Source: Saccharina japonica (Eukaryota; Sar; Phaeophyceae; Laminariales; Laminariaceae). Taken from it: a DNA stretch of 64,000 nt. Where the stretch lies: contig MEHQ01004583.1 in the NCBI GenBank assembly GCA_008828725.1, positions 446,613 through 510,612 on the forward strand, read 5' to 3'. Made by a program: the position numbers and the translations under genes. Below are positions 39,101-49,545 of this stretch, piece after piece (within the stretch, counting starts at the first letter, position 1; every line of letters begins with the position of its first letter). Below the pieces are notes generated by a model. That model saw only the letters and a list, made by a program, of their open reading frames with translations, was not told the DNA's origin and did not search any database.

Positions 39101-42100
39101 GGCAGAGGGTGCCGGAAGGGCGCACGGTAGAGCAGTGGAAGGGTGCATGGTACGGCAGCGTGGCATAAAGGAAAGGTTTTCGCCGCCGCCGCCGCCGGGG
39201 GAGTCCAACGTGAACGCCAGCGAGTCGACGAGGAGAGACGCGTGCTACGGTAGAGGTGCACAATTTCTGCCTTCTGAGGGTGGTGGCTTATTGTGAGGAG
39301 CTCTATACTAATAGCAAGTCAAAAACTGTTTTGGAGGGATAAAAAAAATGGCTACGAACCACCCGGTGACCCATCCCATGGCCGATGTATATATACATCG
39401 AAAAATACTGCACCACAAGAACCAAATTTGGACGGTTTTGGGTTAAGGAGACTTTAATGGGTCATTCAGAAAACGTTTCAGCCAAAAAAAGGTATACCTT
39501 ATACCTCTTTACGATAGAGGTGCACCATGTTTTTTTCTGAGCTCCTCACTTAAGAAGCATTCATACCTCACCGAAAAAATGATTTTGGAGGAAAATAAAA
39601 GTGCCTGCCGGATGCGAAATCTCATGACCGAAGTAATATTCTGAAACATTATTCGTCACACAAGATTGAAAGTCCGACGAATTTGGGTTAAGGAGCCCGA
39701 TCGTTCAGAAAATGATTCAGCCAAAATAAGGTATACCTCTACCGTAACACGCGTCAAGGTATACATTATACCTCTTTCGTAGCACGCGTCAGGAGTTATC
39801 AAAAACGAAGCGCTATTGATAGATGCGCTCTTGCTTGTTGTGCGGAGCGCATGCGTGGAATTTCTTGTGCGCATGGGGAGGCGAGGGGGGAGGGAGGGGG
39901 CGGGGGCGTTTGTCGGCTTTCCCGCTTGATCCTCCGGAGTTAATCGAGACGCCGTACGCTGAGGTTGACGCTACAGGGTGATTTAATAAAAAAACTCACG
40001 AACGAAAAAATAATGTCCATAAGTAGCTAGAGCTGTCATCCCTTTTCTTAGGACTGAATATGGTTTTTAAAAAACGCTGCTTCAGTTTAACGGGCGGTAT
40101 TAGAGAGTTATAGAGGCACGCAAAATCTGGAGGAGAAAACAAAACAAAACAAAACAAAAGTAGAAGAAAGTCAAAAGGGACACCCTGCTGCACCACCGCG
40201 CCCGCCAACCAAGCCCGCCCTATGACCCAGACCGTTTCGCCCCCTCAGCTCATCGCTGCAGGAATACAGACTAAAAAAAGGCCACATGGATTCCGAATGC
40301 CTAAATTGACTATCTGGGTGGGCACCGTGCCTAATATCTTCTAGGTTGCGCCATCTATATGATTCCCCCCCCCCCCCCCCCTCCTCCCCTCACCCTTTCC
40401 CACTGCAGCGTGTTGGTGTCCAGCTTCCACAAGTCCTCCAGCACCGCCACTGCTGCCGCCGCTGCCGCCGAAGGCGCCGATGCAGGCCTTTTTGCAACAG
40501 CTTCTCGCCCTGGGTCTTCGCTCCTTCTTCGACGCTGCTGCTGCTGCTGCGCCTTGAAAACACCACCACCACCACCGCCACCACCACCACCACTACCACC
40601 TCCACCACCAACACCACCACCACCAACACCACCACCACTCCCACGCCCAGACCGCCCCACACCACTCGCCCCAGGGGGCACCACCATGACCCTCCCCTTC
40701 GCCAGCGGCGCGCCCCCGTCCTCCTCGGCAAACGGGTCACGGCTAACGCCTCCCAAGACATCGTCCAACCCCTCCAAGTGTAACATCCCACCACCGGGGG
40801 CTAGTGTGGCACCACTCGGCCCCTCCCCGCCGTGAACGTAGATTTCGGTGCCGAAGGCCCAGGAGACGTGGAAGGCGCGCGGGGTAGGGGCGGGTGTGGC
40901 TCCTTCTGCGATCAGGCCTGCTGCTGCCGCCGCCGCCGCTGCTGCCGTTGCTGCCGTTGCTGCTGGTGGTTCTGCTGGTGGTGCTGGGCGGATAGCTGCG
41001 CGGGGAGGCGGCAGGCGGCTCCACGCCCGAGTGCTGAGATCGAAGCTTGCAAGCTTTGGGTATTCGTTTTTTTTTTCAAACAGATCGGTTTTTGGCGGTG
41101 GTGATTGCGGGGGAGGGAGGGGGGTAGAGGCCGCGGTGCGGGGGGGGGGGGCGCGGGGGGAAGGGGGGGGGGGGGGGTACTCATGTCGTGCACGGCCGTA
41201 GTCGTATGACGATAGACGGGGGGGTGATAGTGCAGCGAGGATTGAAGCGAGGGGAGGGGTGGGGTGGGGTAGTATGTTTTTATGCTGGGAGGGGGAGGGG
41301 GGGGTGTGCTCATGTCATACACGGCCGTGGTGGTATGACCATTGACCCTACAATGCCGGCACGGAGGACGTTGGGTTTTCACCAACCAGGCAGACATTGC
41401 TTGCACCAAGCGCGACGCCGTGAGGTGTTGGGCGAGTGGCATGAAGGGTGAGTTGCATCCAGATAAGAACCGCCTGTGAGGCGGACTTGCATATGGACGA
41501 CAGCCTCCAATTAATTGATTTAGTGTCTGGTGCGACCACTTCCAGAGACAGCAATGGGTATTACTGTGTATCTGCCTCGTGGGTGCCTTACCATACACAC
41601 ACTACGTGATGCGACCATTCCCCTTGTGCGGAGTTGAGTTTTTCAACCCCGCACAAATGAACTAACAAGACCGCCAGCCTCGGTGACCGCCGAAACAAAA
41701 AACAAAAGCGGTACCCTGGTTGTCTACTAGCTCACGCAGTGAAATCCGTGTTTTACAGCGTCGTCGCCAACCGACGCCAACCCCCAACCTATACATATGT
41801 CATATAGGGCGTACTCATTTGTTGCTTGCCTTGGTCGCTTGACCATTGCCCATTGACCAAACAAAGCCCGGCCCCTATACACGTGACCCTTGCCGTTCTT
41901 ACGTTAGTAAACAGGACCTACGGTGCACGCAATAACCTGCCAGGGGCTGCCCTATTTTTGTTTTGCCTTCTAGGGCTATCTTCTTACTATCTGATCGGTT
42001 GAGGTCCTCAAGCGAGCAACTACCGGTCAGTCGTACGATAAGTTTACTACAATACACAGCAGCAGTAGTAGTAATAGTATAGTATGTTTTGTTCCAGAAC

Positions 42101-45100
42101 TACAGTAGTGGTGCATACTACTATTAATAGCACTATTAATAGTACGGGGAAACATAGTAAGGGCCCATATTAACGAGTACAAAATAAATTCAATTTGGAA
42201 AAAAATTAATTAAAATACGCTTTTCATTGGTCAACACGCGCACCAGCACCAAATATTAGGATCTTGGGGTATAATCTTGGGTGGTGGTGCGGGTTCTGAC
42301 CAATGAGAAGCGGACTTGATTTTTTTTTTCCAAATTGATTTTTTTTTCTTCGTTAAAACGGGCCCTAAATAGGACCAAAAAATGTTACTAAAAATCGGTA
42401 AATATGTAGTTTTTTATGTTCACCGTAACAGTACTAATCTTGACCGGGTTGCGCGGGAACGAAAGTTATTGGGAGGCATGTTTCGGGTGAGGGGCTCAGA
42501 AAATAGTAAGCCGCCACCCTTATAAGGTAAGGTGGCATTGCTCTTTGGCTCCAAACTTTCTGACCGGTCGAGCTTCTCGAGTGAGTAGTGACTGCCGGCT
42601 AGAGTGAGTAGTGATTACCGGTCGAGTTGGGCGCAAAAAAATATTATTTGAAGCCGTGTTTTTGGGGGAGATATTAAGCTCCTCATGGGACAAACTCCAC
42701 ACAGAAAAGAAGGCACAGCCACCCCCTACCATAGTAAATATAACCTACGGTACACACACACAAAAGAAAACTATGTATTTCCCTATTTTCACGAGCAGTA
42801 TGTGGGTCCTATTTACTATGGTCCCCCGAATACGGGATGTATAGGTACTGCTGTGGTATCATACACCCAAGTACAAATATATTCGCGCTGCCACAAAACG
42901 TCGCGTTTGCTTCTTGAGAAGCACGACAACAGCAGTAGGCACAATGTATTTGACGTATGCGAGTGGTTGGGAGGAGGCATTTCAACTGGCTTGTTTCTGC
43001 TCCGCCTCGAAAGGGGATGCGTGGTCCAATCAATGGCCAAATGTCTTACGACGAGCAACGCCAAAATGAGTACCCCCCCCCCCTCCTCCGCGGCTCCCCG
43101 CCTTCCCCTGTCCCCTCCCTCAAAAGCAGGTGCGCACTAAGAAAAGCCATATCTGGCACATGGTCCGAGACAGTGTTAGCCCTCTTCGTTCTTCCTAACA
43201 CCTTATGGTGTACAGCAGTACCGGTACATACTCTAATGATACTTTGCTGTCCCTGACCAGGTTGGGTTTTTTGGGGGATGCTCACCTCGTTGACCCGCTT
43301 CCCGTTGACGATGCCGCCAAACACGAACATCTCCGCCCCTACGGTGACGGCCGTGTGCCCCTTGTTTGTGGTCGCAGAGTTGAAGGGTTGCAGGGGAAAC
43401 AGCTTTTCAGTACTCCCCCTTTCGCTCAAGTGGTTCATTAATTAATTTCATCCACCCCCATCCACACTACATTACATATATCTTGGTGTATACGAGTATA
43501 CGCTCGTTGTTATTAATCTCACGAGATAGACGGATCACAGGTAAAATCGCAAAAATGACGGGTCGGCTATCAGCTATCAGCTATACAATACCTTAACGAG
43601 GAGTAAACACATAACACGCGCGAACGGTTTATTATAAAATCGAGTAGGTTCCTACTACTGTAGTACATCACGAAGCCCACACCATTACCACAAATAACAC
43701 ATAGAACAAAAATTCTACGCAGCTCGCAAAGTTGAGTATCTACTATTCAATCGGTTGAACTCACAGCTGACGTATTTATAATAATTTTATTTAATACGTT
43801 CGCACGACTGTCGTGGTACGGAGGACCCATAGTAAATAGAACCTACGGTATAGACAAAAACCTATACATTTCCCTGCTTTCACGAACAACATTTGGTCCT
43901 ATTTACTATGATCCGGCTACTCCGTATTAGTACAAAGTTGGATTTTCGTATCGTGGTGGTACGTGCTGCTTCGGGTACTCTTACCTTAACAAGCTATAGC
44001 AGTATATAAGCAAGCAGCGCATCGTGCGAAGGAAGTTTTCGAACGGGGTGTATCTTACACAAACGAAAAGGCTGACGTACACGTGCGAGGGTATCTATTA
44101 GAAAGCAGCTCTGCTCTTGTGCATACCTCGTATACGCATCGACGTTTGCCGGTAAACCGGTACCCCTACCTACTTATACTTGTAGTGGTCTGTCTGGTGT
44201 ATAAGGGAGTTACGCCGGTACTCTAGAGGGTCACCCCAACGGCCACACAAGCAGCAGTGCAAACCGCCCGACCGCTTCGTCCTTTTCCTTCTTGCCATCA
44301 CTCTTTCGGCCGATCCACATCGAGACACTTCAATGTGGCGCGGCGGTGCTCGTAGCTCGAGAGGGCAAAATTCAAGCATGCGATTGCCAAGACCTCAAAA
44401 TGGGAGGGGGGTGATTCGAGGTGGAGCACCAGATGCTCTCAGAAACGGTGCACGTTTAGATATACACGTACAGCAGTCGGGCCTGGTGTGCATACATATG
44501 TATATCACCTTGGGTGGAAATATAATGATCGACTGGCCTTAAAATTAGTGTTTAAACTGTCCTTATATTTACGCTCAAATTGGTACCAGGTATGTATATA
44601 CGCGCATGTGACCGTATGATATCATACATACGAACATCGGAATTGACGGTCTTGGAATCTCCTCAGACCCGCCATGCCGACATGCTGACCCTCTTGGATC
44701 TATCCCCTGTATCAGGCGCGGTGGACCTCATCCAAACATCTGTGTACGTACGCATGTATATACGTACACCTCGTATGCAAACGACTATTATTCTTATACG
44801 TATACGAACACGCGCCTTGCACGCGCGTACAAAATATCCAAGAGGGCTGTCCATGGGTCGGTGACCTGTCCCGATCGGTGTGAGTTTCAAAAACCCCTGA
44901 CCCGATCCGATCCGGCCCGATCCGATCCGATCCGGTCCGATCCGATCCGATCCGACCCAACCCAAACCCGACCCGTGAGATCTCGAAAAGTTCCTGACCC
45001 GATCCGCGGGTTGGGAGGGGCATGAGACCCGTGAAGAGCCGACGGCGTACCATCCCACGCCATTCGCTCAGCGTACAGTGTACACTTCGCACCAAACTTA

Positions 45101-45751
45101 GGAGTGTACGTTGTGGTGGAACCTCCAATTCATACCAGGGTATGTGTGAGATATAAGGTATGTACGTATCAAGTAAACGGTTGATTGTGCATGGATGCTC
45201 ATACAAATCATACAAATCATACAAATCATACCAGCTCCATCCCTTCCGTAACTCAGATCCGAGGTGACGTACCGGGCACTCCTCCCCCGTCACGATTGCG
45301 AAACGAGGAGTGCTTTTGTTTGGGCAGTACGCACATCAGTAGTATGAAAGTACGTACGAGGTACAGCACAGCAGTAGGTTGCAAGTACGTACGTATATAC
45401 AGTAATACGTAGCAGACACAAAACCAAACCACAACTCACCGCTCGTGCCGACGGCGCCCAGGCCCCGTTCGCCGGGAGACGAAACCAGTTCAGCACCCCG
45501 TTCTTGCCCGTAGGCGCACGTCTACCACCTGGACCGGCGGCAGCGTCCCCTCTCCGTTTGCCATCTGTGCCAGGAGGAGCCACTCTTCTACTGGTGCCAC
45601 CCCCGCTGCCAACGGGCGGCGGGGGTTGGCCGGGAGAGCACGAGAAGGAGGGTGCTGGGACAATAATCGTGGGTTGGGATTTGGAAGCTTGCAAAGATAC
45701 GCCGCTGGCTGTGCTCGTACGAGCAGCAGCACCAGCAGCCGTCGCTGTTGT

Positions 45752-45782
<31 letters not shown>

Positions 45783-45832
45783 CCGTGGCGTCCCCTGACG
45801 CTGCTAGCGCTCCTCGGCCGAGACAGACCCAT
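27695..45832 (-). CDS. Kelch-repeat / coiled-coil protein (nine exons)
   Basis: Minus-strand exons: 45832-45440, 43360-43286, 41053-40394, 35539-35351, 33967-33366, about 33264 or 33195 to 32739, 31476-31388, 29326-29246 and 27797-27695. All joins are phase-consistent except that the sixth exon's acceptor is uncertain. The start is ATG at 45832, then an Ala-rich head. Kelch blades follow: APSARA joins GHTAVTVGAEMFVFGG; then LASFDLSTRAWSRL; PRAFHVSWAFGTEIYVHGG; LWKLDTNTLQWER joins PPVGAIPTPRHGHSACEF; VLVFGGEGRE; FLFDPQ joins ASRWQAVETG; CALVFGGLNSMYVNPEVWLL. Poly-Gly, Thr/Asn and a 20-residue poly-Ala block interrupt the blades. The C-terminal exons are charged helices (VELIRLRKLTYLSEKKLSAE, NRELQAELEGLRSSKEAAES) typical of coiled coil. 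Kelch propellers bind proteins and the coil suggests a multimeric scaffold; the specific role is unknown. The intron after 35351 needs a GC donor. The 3' end is not established; a possible further exon is at 23909-24025. Confidence 0.75.
27897..27996 (+). repeat. 33-bp tandem repeat, three units
   Basis: Unit GATACAGCACAATTCGACGA then GATTGAAGTATGG, three nearly identical copies. The last copy runs into SINE body sequence (TCGACGAGAGTTGACG), so the array appears to have grown from the end of a SINE fragment. Confidence 0.8.
27985..28110 (+). mobile_element. SINE body fragment, opposite orientation to its neighbour
   Basis: Carries the SINE body in the plus direction (GAGAGTTGACG, CTCGCGATAAAAATG, GTGACCCCGGATCT). 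It faces the longer SINE copy starting about 60 bp further on, forming an inverted pair around 28140. Confidence 0.65.
28172..28445 (-). mobile_element. tRNA-derived SINE, copy 2
   Basis: The minus strand starts GGCCGCCCCGGTGGGCTAGC and carries the B-box-like GAGTTCGAGCCCCG near 28390. The body then runs to TCTGAGTTACGACTAG. This is the shortest intact-looking copy (about 274 bp) and the best guide to the family. Intronic in the Kelch gene. Confidence 0.75.
28446..29245. other. intron DNA: AT-rich repeats
   Basis: An (AT)n stretch at 28521-28555. Degenerate tandem copies of an A-rich unit with AAATCTAG and CAGACATTT at 28590-28730. A GGGGACAAACTACTTGGAAT motif at about 28862-28885 that recurs elsewhere. 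No exon. Confidence 0.55.
29592..29744 (+). repeat. about 150-bp dispersed repeat, copy 1
   Basis: Starts at a (GT)n run then TTCTTCACATTAAACCTTCC and ends CTCAGTGCAGTAAGC. It nearly matches 62724-62876 in the same orientation, with a partial relative at about 54900-55017. Confidence 0.85.
29796..30073. mobile_element. hAT-like MITE, 278 bp
   Basis: Ends TAGGGATGGGCACTGG (29796-29811) and CCGGTGCCCAGCCCTA (30058-30073) are imperfect inverted repeats of the TAGGG-TGGGCA type seen in hAT elements. Flanks GATAAAGA and GCGAAAGA agree at 6 of 8 bases, fitting a decayed 8-bp target duplication. The interior has repeats of ACTGGCAGTAGTA type and no transposase. Confidence 0.7.
30571..31042. mobile_element. 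CTACGATAGAGGT inverted-repeat element, copy 1 (degenerate)
   Basis: Left end GCTACGATAGAGGTACACC; right end a decayed GGTGCACCTC then GCGTGCGTC. A unit of about 60 bp starting GGTATACCTTTTTTTGGCTA is repeated four times at the left. The interior shares CCTTAACCCAGAAACG with the copies at 39.2 and 60.2 kb. Confidence 0.65.
31080..31385. other. C-rich low-complexity intron DNA
   Basis: Long CCCCT/CCCTC runs (31115-31170, 31262-31290, 31318-31372) lie just downstream of the 31388 donor of the Kelch gene. No gene. Confidence 0.7.
31945..32024. mobile_element. about 80-bp MITE (TAGTAAATAGAACC ends), copy 1
   Basis: TAGTAAATAGAACC at one end and GGTTCTATTTACTA at the other are exact inverse copies. 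Relatives lie at 34.65, 42.73, 43.83 and 56.5 kb. No coding capacity. Confidence 0.8.
32099..32197. mobile_element. about 100-bp foldback element containing the GGGGACAA motif
   Basis: The inner arms CCCGTTTTGGGGACAA (32122-32137) and its exact inverse (32159-32174) are nested in imperfect outer arms that extend pairing to about 39 bp per side. The loop holds TTACTTATAATTAG. Half copies of the same motif occur at 28.86, 30.29, 47.28, 50.34 and 55.43 kb. Confidence 0.7.
32335..32735. repeat. degenerate tandem repeats and C/G runs after the sixth Kelch-gene exon
   Basis: Roughly 90-bp degenerate units with CCCCGAAACGAAA and GGTCAAGTTCTCAA recur, with a C19 run at about 32462-32481. All lie in the intron just past the donor at 32739. 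Confidence 0.6.
34396..34760 (-). mobile_element. SINE copy 3 interrupted by a MITE
   Basis: The body (TCGTAACTCAAACCCGGGGT at the left, B-box-like GAGTTCGAACCCC near 34615) is followed by the 80-bp TAGTAAACAGAACC MITE at 34651-34729 inserted in the tRNA-like head. The rest of the head (GGCGTTCGAGGGTA region) resumes after it. This nesting shows the MITE is younger than this SINE. Confidence 0.65.
36405..36630 (+). repeat. 10-bp tandem array (CAGTCACTAA)
   Basis: About 20 units of CAGTCACTAA and close variants (CAGCCACTAA, TAGTCAGTAA). Intronic in the Kelch gene. Confidence 0.9.
36700..37720 (-). mobile_element. family 1 repeat cluster, reverse orientation
   Basis: A short piece (36700-36795), a longer copy (about 36830-37085), two 5'-end-only pieces (about 37095-37140 and 37155-37215) and a near-complete copy (37215-37720) stand in tandem, all reversed and separated by C-runs of 9-17. 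The near-complete copy shows both ends (TATAGGTTGGGTTGGCGTCG and the CTATGGTC-type end) and an internal T17 run. Confidence 0.7.
37721..38410. other. G/C-tract region with family 1 end fragments
   Basis: C-runs at 37725-37738 and G-runs at 38150-38175, 38250-38270 and 38317-38334, each followed by TACTCAT/TACTCGA and a short family 1 5' end (for example CATGGCTGTAGTCGTATGAC at about 38355). At 37800-38120 lies a GC-rich stretch with open frames but no motif; not called. Confidence 0.55.
38640..39175 (+). repeat. degenerate minisatellite (GTGTATGGTAAACTTGTGGAAG type)
   Basis: About 20 irregular units of 20-40 bp built on GGTAAA-GTGGTGGAAGG and GTGTATGG. Frames through it translate to repetitive peptides and are not genes. 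Intronic in the Kelch gene. Confidence 0.8.
39234..39790. mobile_element. CTACGATAGAGGT inverted-repeat element, copy 2
   Basis: Left end GACGCGTGCTACGGTAGAGG; right end the inverse (ACCTCTTTCGTAGCACGCGT plus C). Two internal repeats of the same end motif at about 39505-39530 and 39730-39765 suggest two elements joined or a nested insertion. Shares GGTTAAGGAG interior blocks with copies 1 and 3. Confidence 0.7.
41155..41880 (+). mobile_element. family 1 near-complete copy followed by family 2
   Basis: A G16 run and two 5'-end pieces (CACGGCCGTAGTCGTATGAC and CACGGCCGTGGTGGTATGAC) precede a full body to CCAACCGACGCCAACC at about 41780. Then, without a gap, comes a family 2 unit (GTACTCATTTGTTGCTTGCC). 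Confidence 0.75.
42729..42821. mobile_element. MITE (TAGTAAATAGAACC type), copy 3
   Basis: CCATAGTAAATATAACC at the left and GGTCCTATTTACTATGG at the right. The interior, like the 43.83-kb copy, reads ATTTCCCTATTTTCACGA. Confidence 0.8.
43005..43085 (-). mobile_element. family 2 G-tract-associated repeat
   Basis: Reverse copy: CTCGAAAGGGGATGCGTGGT to AATGAGTACCCC, ending in a C10 run. Other copies lie at about 41812, 50215, 58270, 63245 and 63672. Confidence 0.7.
43591..43797 (+). repeat. 209-bp dispersed repeat, copy 2
   Basis: Matches 23425-23633 over its full length, same orientation, about 20 kb apart. A MITE starts about 30 bp downstream. Confidence 0.85.
43827..43910. mobile_element. 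MITE (TAGTAAATAGAACC type), copy 4
   Basis: CCATAGTAAATAGAACC at the left; GGTCCTATTTACTATG at the right. The best-preserved pair of ends in the family. Confidence 0.8.
43911..45245. other. intron 1 of the Kelch gene with a GATCC-type repeat
   Basis: A (GATCC)n/(CGATC)n array lies at 44896-44965 and a flanking CTGACCCGATCCG pair at about 44896 and 44995. No exon recognised. Confidence 0.6.
45246..45300 (-). mobile_element. SINE 3'-end fragment
   Basis: Matches the SINE 3' end (CGTAACTCAGATCC, then GGTGACG) and is then lost. Intronic in the Kelch gene. Confidence 0.55.
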
Positions 45833-45905
45833 CGTACAACACGGAAGTTCGCAGCACGGCGTGCCATCTATCGCCGCCAAACAGCCCAGAGGAACAAACA
45901 GTTAA

Positions 45906-48900
45906 ACATTGCGGCATAACAGCGCCGGTGCTTCATGGACACGGCTGGCCGTGGGGTTGAGACTTGAGACACTTTGCGGCGTAAACTAGAGCCATACGTC
46001 CAGCTCTAAAATCTAAACTCTGCAACTACTATTAATACATTAATACTATTAATACGAGTAGTCGTCGTCTAGTCGTAGGTTCCGTTTCGTCTTACGAAAG
46101 CACGGCGGTTTCAAAAAACGAAACGAAACAAAATTTACGCCGCATGTCGCGTGCACCGTGCACACGTGTACCAGGTTCTACGTGCAACCCAACATCCAAT
46201 GACATGACACTACGTAGTACGACGTACTCGTTGTTGTGTGCTGTATCTGGTATACGACTTGAAGCAAGTACTTTCAATACGACTGCTGCTGTATAAGTAC
46301 GAGTATAAAGTACGAGTATGATATATATGTACGTATCTATCCTGCTGTATGTAGTGCTGTGTGCTGTAAAGTAACTCGCCTACGAGGACCGCTACGTAAA
46401 GGTATATGTACAAGGACCAGGCGCGAGACAGGTAACCATGAAGAAGGCAATTAATTGACGCGACCATTGCAAACGGACTCCAATAGTAATACCGAAAAAT
46501 ACCCGGCTGGAAAACCCGGATACTATTATTAATACTACGTACGTACAACGTAGCAGAGAGAGGCATATCTATCTCAGCTTGCTTGCAAAGATGAGAGTTT
46601 CGATCAAATCCTCGATCTCACCAGATCTCACAGCTACGTACGTACGTAGCTGTGTTTATTTTCTTTATGTTTTCAATATATCATCGCGGGGTCTGTACTC
46701 ACTCGTAGTCTCGGAGATATTTCTTTCAAGTTAAGTTAACCAGGGGCGTCCAGAAAAAAGAGAAATCGACACACCACACCCCCAGAGGTCGGAATAGAAA
46801 ACCGTTGCAACCGTCGTGATCACATGATGAAATAAGAAAAAAATGGAAAAAAAAAATGATCCATATTTTCATTTTTTCACTTGGTTTTAGTAACCCCCCC
46901 CCTAACGAACAAAAAATTCTGTGAGATGTCGAAAAATAATTTTTCGACCACCCTCGAGTTAACGTAGTATTAATACGTAGTGTGGAGCAGAGAGTGTGGT
47001 GGAATCGGGTTTAGACTTCTCAGAACAAAGAAGGAAAGAAGCGTTTGTGGTGTAATCGACTTTCCGTTACATGTAGTGAGTAGAAGACCTTAGGGAACAG
47101 TTACGTTTTCAATTAATATAGACTGAGTGTACGTGTACGTACGAAGTTACAGTGTTGTGACGGAAATCCCGCGGGTAACAAAAAAAAAGAAGTTATCTAT
47201 GTACGAGTATCCACACAGAAAGAAAGTGGTCTTTTTACTTGGTTGCTCGTTTTCTTAGAAATGCGCCCGCCTTTTCGGGGAGATCTTACTTCAAATTAGT
47301 GTGGGGTCATTTTTGGAGCGGCAAGAAGAAGAGGTCAAAACGCTTCGCTTCACCAGTGCTTCCTTCCGATGCGATCAGCACAAGACAACACAAAAAAAAA
47401 GTTTAAAGTTCACAGCTGGCGGCGCGTACGTACGTACGTACGTACATACTCGTACTTACTCATTTCGAACATTTTTTTTGTGCAAAAAAAAAATAAAAAC
47501 AGTTCGCAACAACATCGCACAAAACGTAAAATAATAAAAGGCAAAAAACAAGGTGCCGTCGTGCCCATCGACATAAAAAAAACATACGTGGTATTATACT
47601 GTCCACACCACCAGTATGAAGAGACATTTTTTTGTCTAGAGCAGCAGTAATGGTCCCTCTATAGTCCCGGTTGCCGCTATATATAAAGTACGCGCGATCG
47701 AAGTATTACACTCAGCTATGTAGCAAAGATGAGTTTCGACGAAATCCTCGAGCTCACAGCTAGCTGTTGTTTTTTTTTTTTTTTTTTTAATCCTCCGGCG
47801 GATGGGTAAAAAATAAAGCTTACGCCCTCCACACTTCTTCCACGTCTCACTGCGTGTCGTGTGTCAATTCACTCCATGCCCCCTCGGAAGTATCAGCCCT
47901 TATTGCTGCTTGGTTGGCGCATTCCGGCACTATAGAGGGACCAGCATAGATCATAACTGTACATATAATAGGGCCTCATTATACGAGTAATGCAAGTATG
48001 ACGCACCCGGCAGGTATGAAGACCCTTTTTGCCTGCTACGGGCAAAAAAACGGCCTCAATACTATTAATAGTATAAAATGAAAAGAAAAAGAAAGCTTTC
48101 GAGAGCGTACGAAGTAGTAGTTTAAGCGAGCACAGCGGACGACGTGTCGATCAACACACAAAAAACAAACAAGAACCACACTCTCCACCAGAAAAAAAAA
48201 TAATTGCAAAAAATAAAAAAAGAACAAGCCTTTATTGAGAGAGTTCACAGAGAAGACGAGGCGTTCTCAGTTAGTATTAGGGTTCAGGTGAACGCCACCA
48301 GTAGGCTTTGCCGCCCACCCCCTGCAAGCACCACCTGCAACCATCGCAACACATACATACTACCGGTACAGCACTCACTCACTCTCACGTACTGGCTCAC
48401 TACTCGCACTGCCAGCACACCGGTACATATCGCGGGGACCGCCGATCACCCACCCCAAAGAAAAAAAAACAAAACAAAACAAAACAAAATATTCCGGAGC
48501 AATAAAAAGGTAGTATTATTAAGCGAGAGCATCCCTCGCACAGGGCGGGTGAAGCGAAAGAGAGAGGGAGAGATGAATACCAAAGAGAGAGACCAGTACC
48601 AAACAAAATTGCCGGGAAAGACATGAGGGGGGCGGGGAGCCTCGCGAATGGGGAGGGGGGGGGGGGGGGGGTAAGGGCCTCACGGAGCACGCTCCACACA
48701 CCGCGCGATCGAAAAGTATGAAAATATGGTTGTGATATTTTAACAACGGCTTATTCTCGTACATAATATACGAGAACGGGAGCAAAAATAGTGGAACATA
48801 CGTCCGACGACCGACTGACTGACCGATCGACTGACAGACAACCCTACCGACGTACCGACGAACAGAACGAACGTCTGAACAAACGAGCAGACGAGAAAAA

Positions 48901-49305
48901 AACAAGATGAAAAAAAATTACCCAAAGTAACGAGCCGGCTTGTTTGTACAAGTATCAAACTTCGAACAAGGACGCGAATGGTACCACTCTGAAAACCGTG
49001 CCCGTTTCCCAACGAAATCTCACAAAAAAAAAAAATGAAGAACGAGCACAAAAGCGAACGACAAGCAAATGTACCAGGTGCCAGGTATTAATCGGGCTTT
49101 GACATGATGTCGAAAGCTGTGTTTTCTCCCCCGTCGTCTCACGAGCCGTACCACCGTTGGCACGCAAAAAAAAAAAAAAAAAAAAACGCGAAAATGCCCC
49201 CCCTCCTTCCTCTTCCCCCCCCCCCATCCCCGCCCACACCAAACGCCCTTCCCAAAGAGAAACGCCAAACAGGACGACAGCAGCCATCGGACCTCAATTA
49301 GCCCG
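45906..49305. other. region upstream of the Kelch gene, no gene recognised
   Basis: Holds TACG microsatellites (46628-46650, 47427-47446), a T20 run at 47768, ACTATTAATA palindromes (about 46025, 46522, 48061), a GGGGAGATCTTACTTC foldback motif near 47278 and an A22 run at 49166. Two related blocks at about 46573 and 47715 share AGCAAAGATGAG and CGAAATCCTCGAGCTCACAG-like sequence. Promoter elements of the Kelch gene should be at the left end, but I could not identify them. Confidence 0.5.
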
Positions 49306-49309
49306 CCAA

Positions 49310-49545
49310 TGGCGGCAATCGACATCCCCCCTGGGTGAAGCACCGGCCAAGATTTTACCCCCTCCCCTCGCTTCTCCTTGTGGCGCAGTGGCTATCGACA
49401 TCCCCCCTGGGTGAAACACCGGCCGAGATTGTATCCCCTCCCCCCGCTTCTCCTTGTGGCGCAGTGGTTATCGACATCCCTCCTAGGTGGGAAGACCGGC
49501 CAAGATTTTACCCCCCCCCGCTCCTCCATGTGGCGCAGTGGCGCC
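49310..49545 (+). repeat. about 75-bp tandem repeat with tRNA A-box-like unit start
   Basis: Three full units plus a partial fourth, starting at 49310, 49381, 49457 and 49531. Units 2-4 begin TGGCGCAGTGG, like a Pol III A-box, and continue TATCGACATCCCCCC, ACCGGCCAAGATT and a C-run. No B-box was found in the unit. Confidence 0.75.

Noticed and set aside
49310..49545. tRNA genes
   Set aside because: The A-box-like TGGCGCAGTGG is not followed by a B-box or a foldable cloverleaf in any unit.
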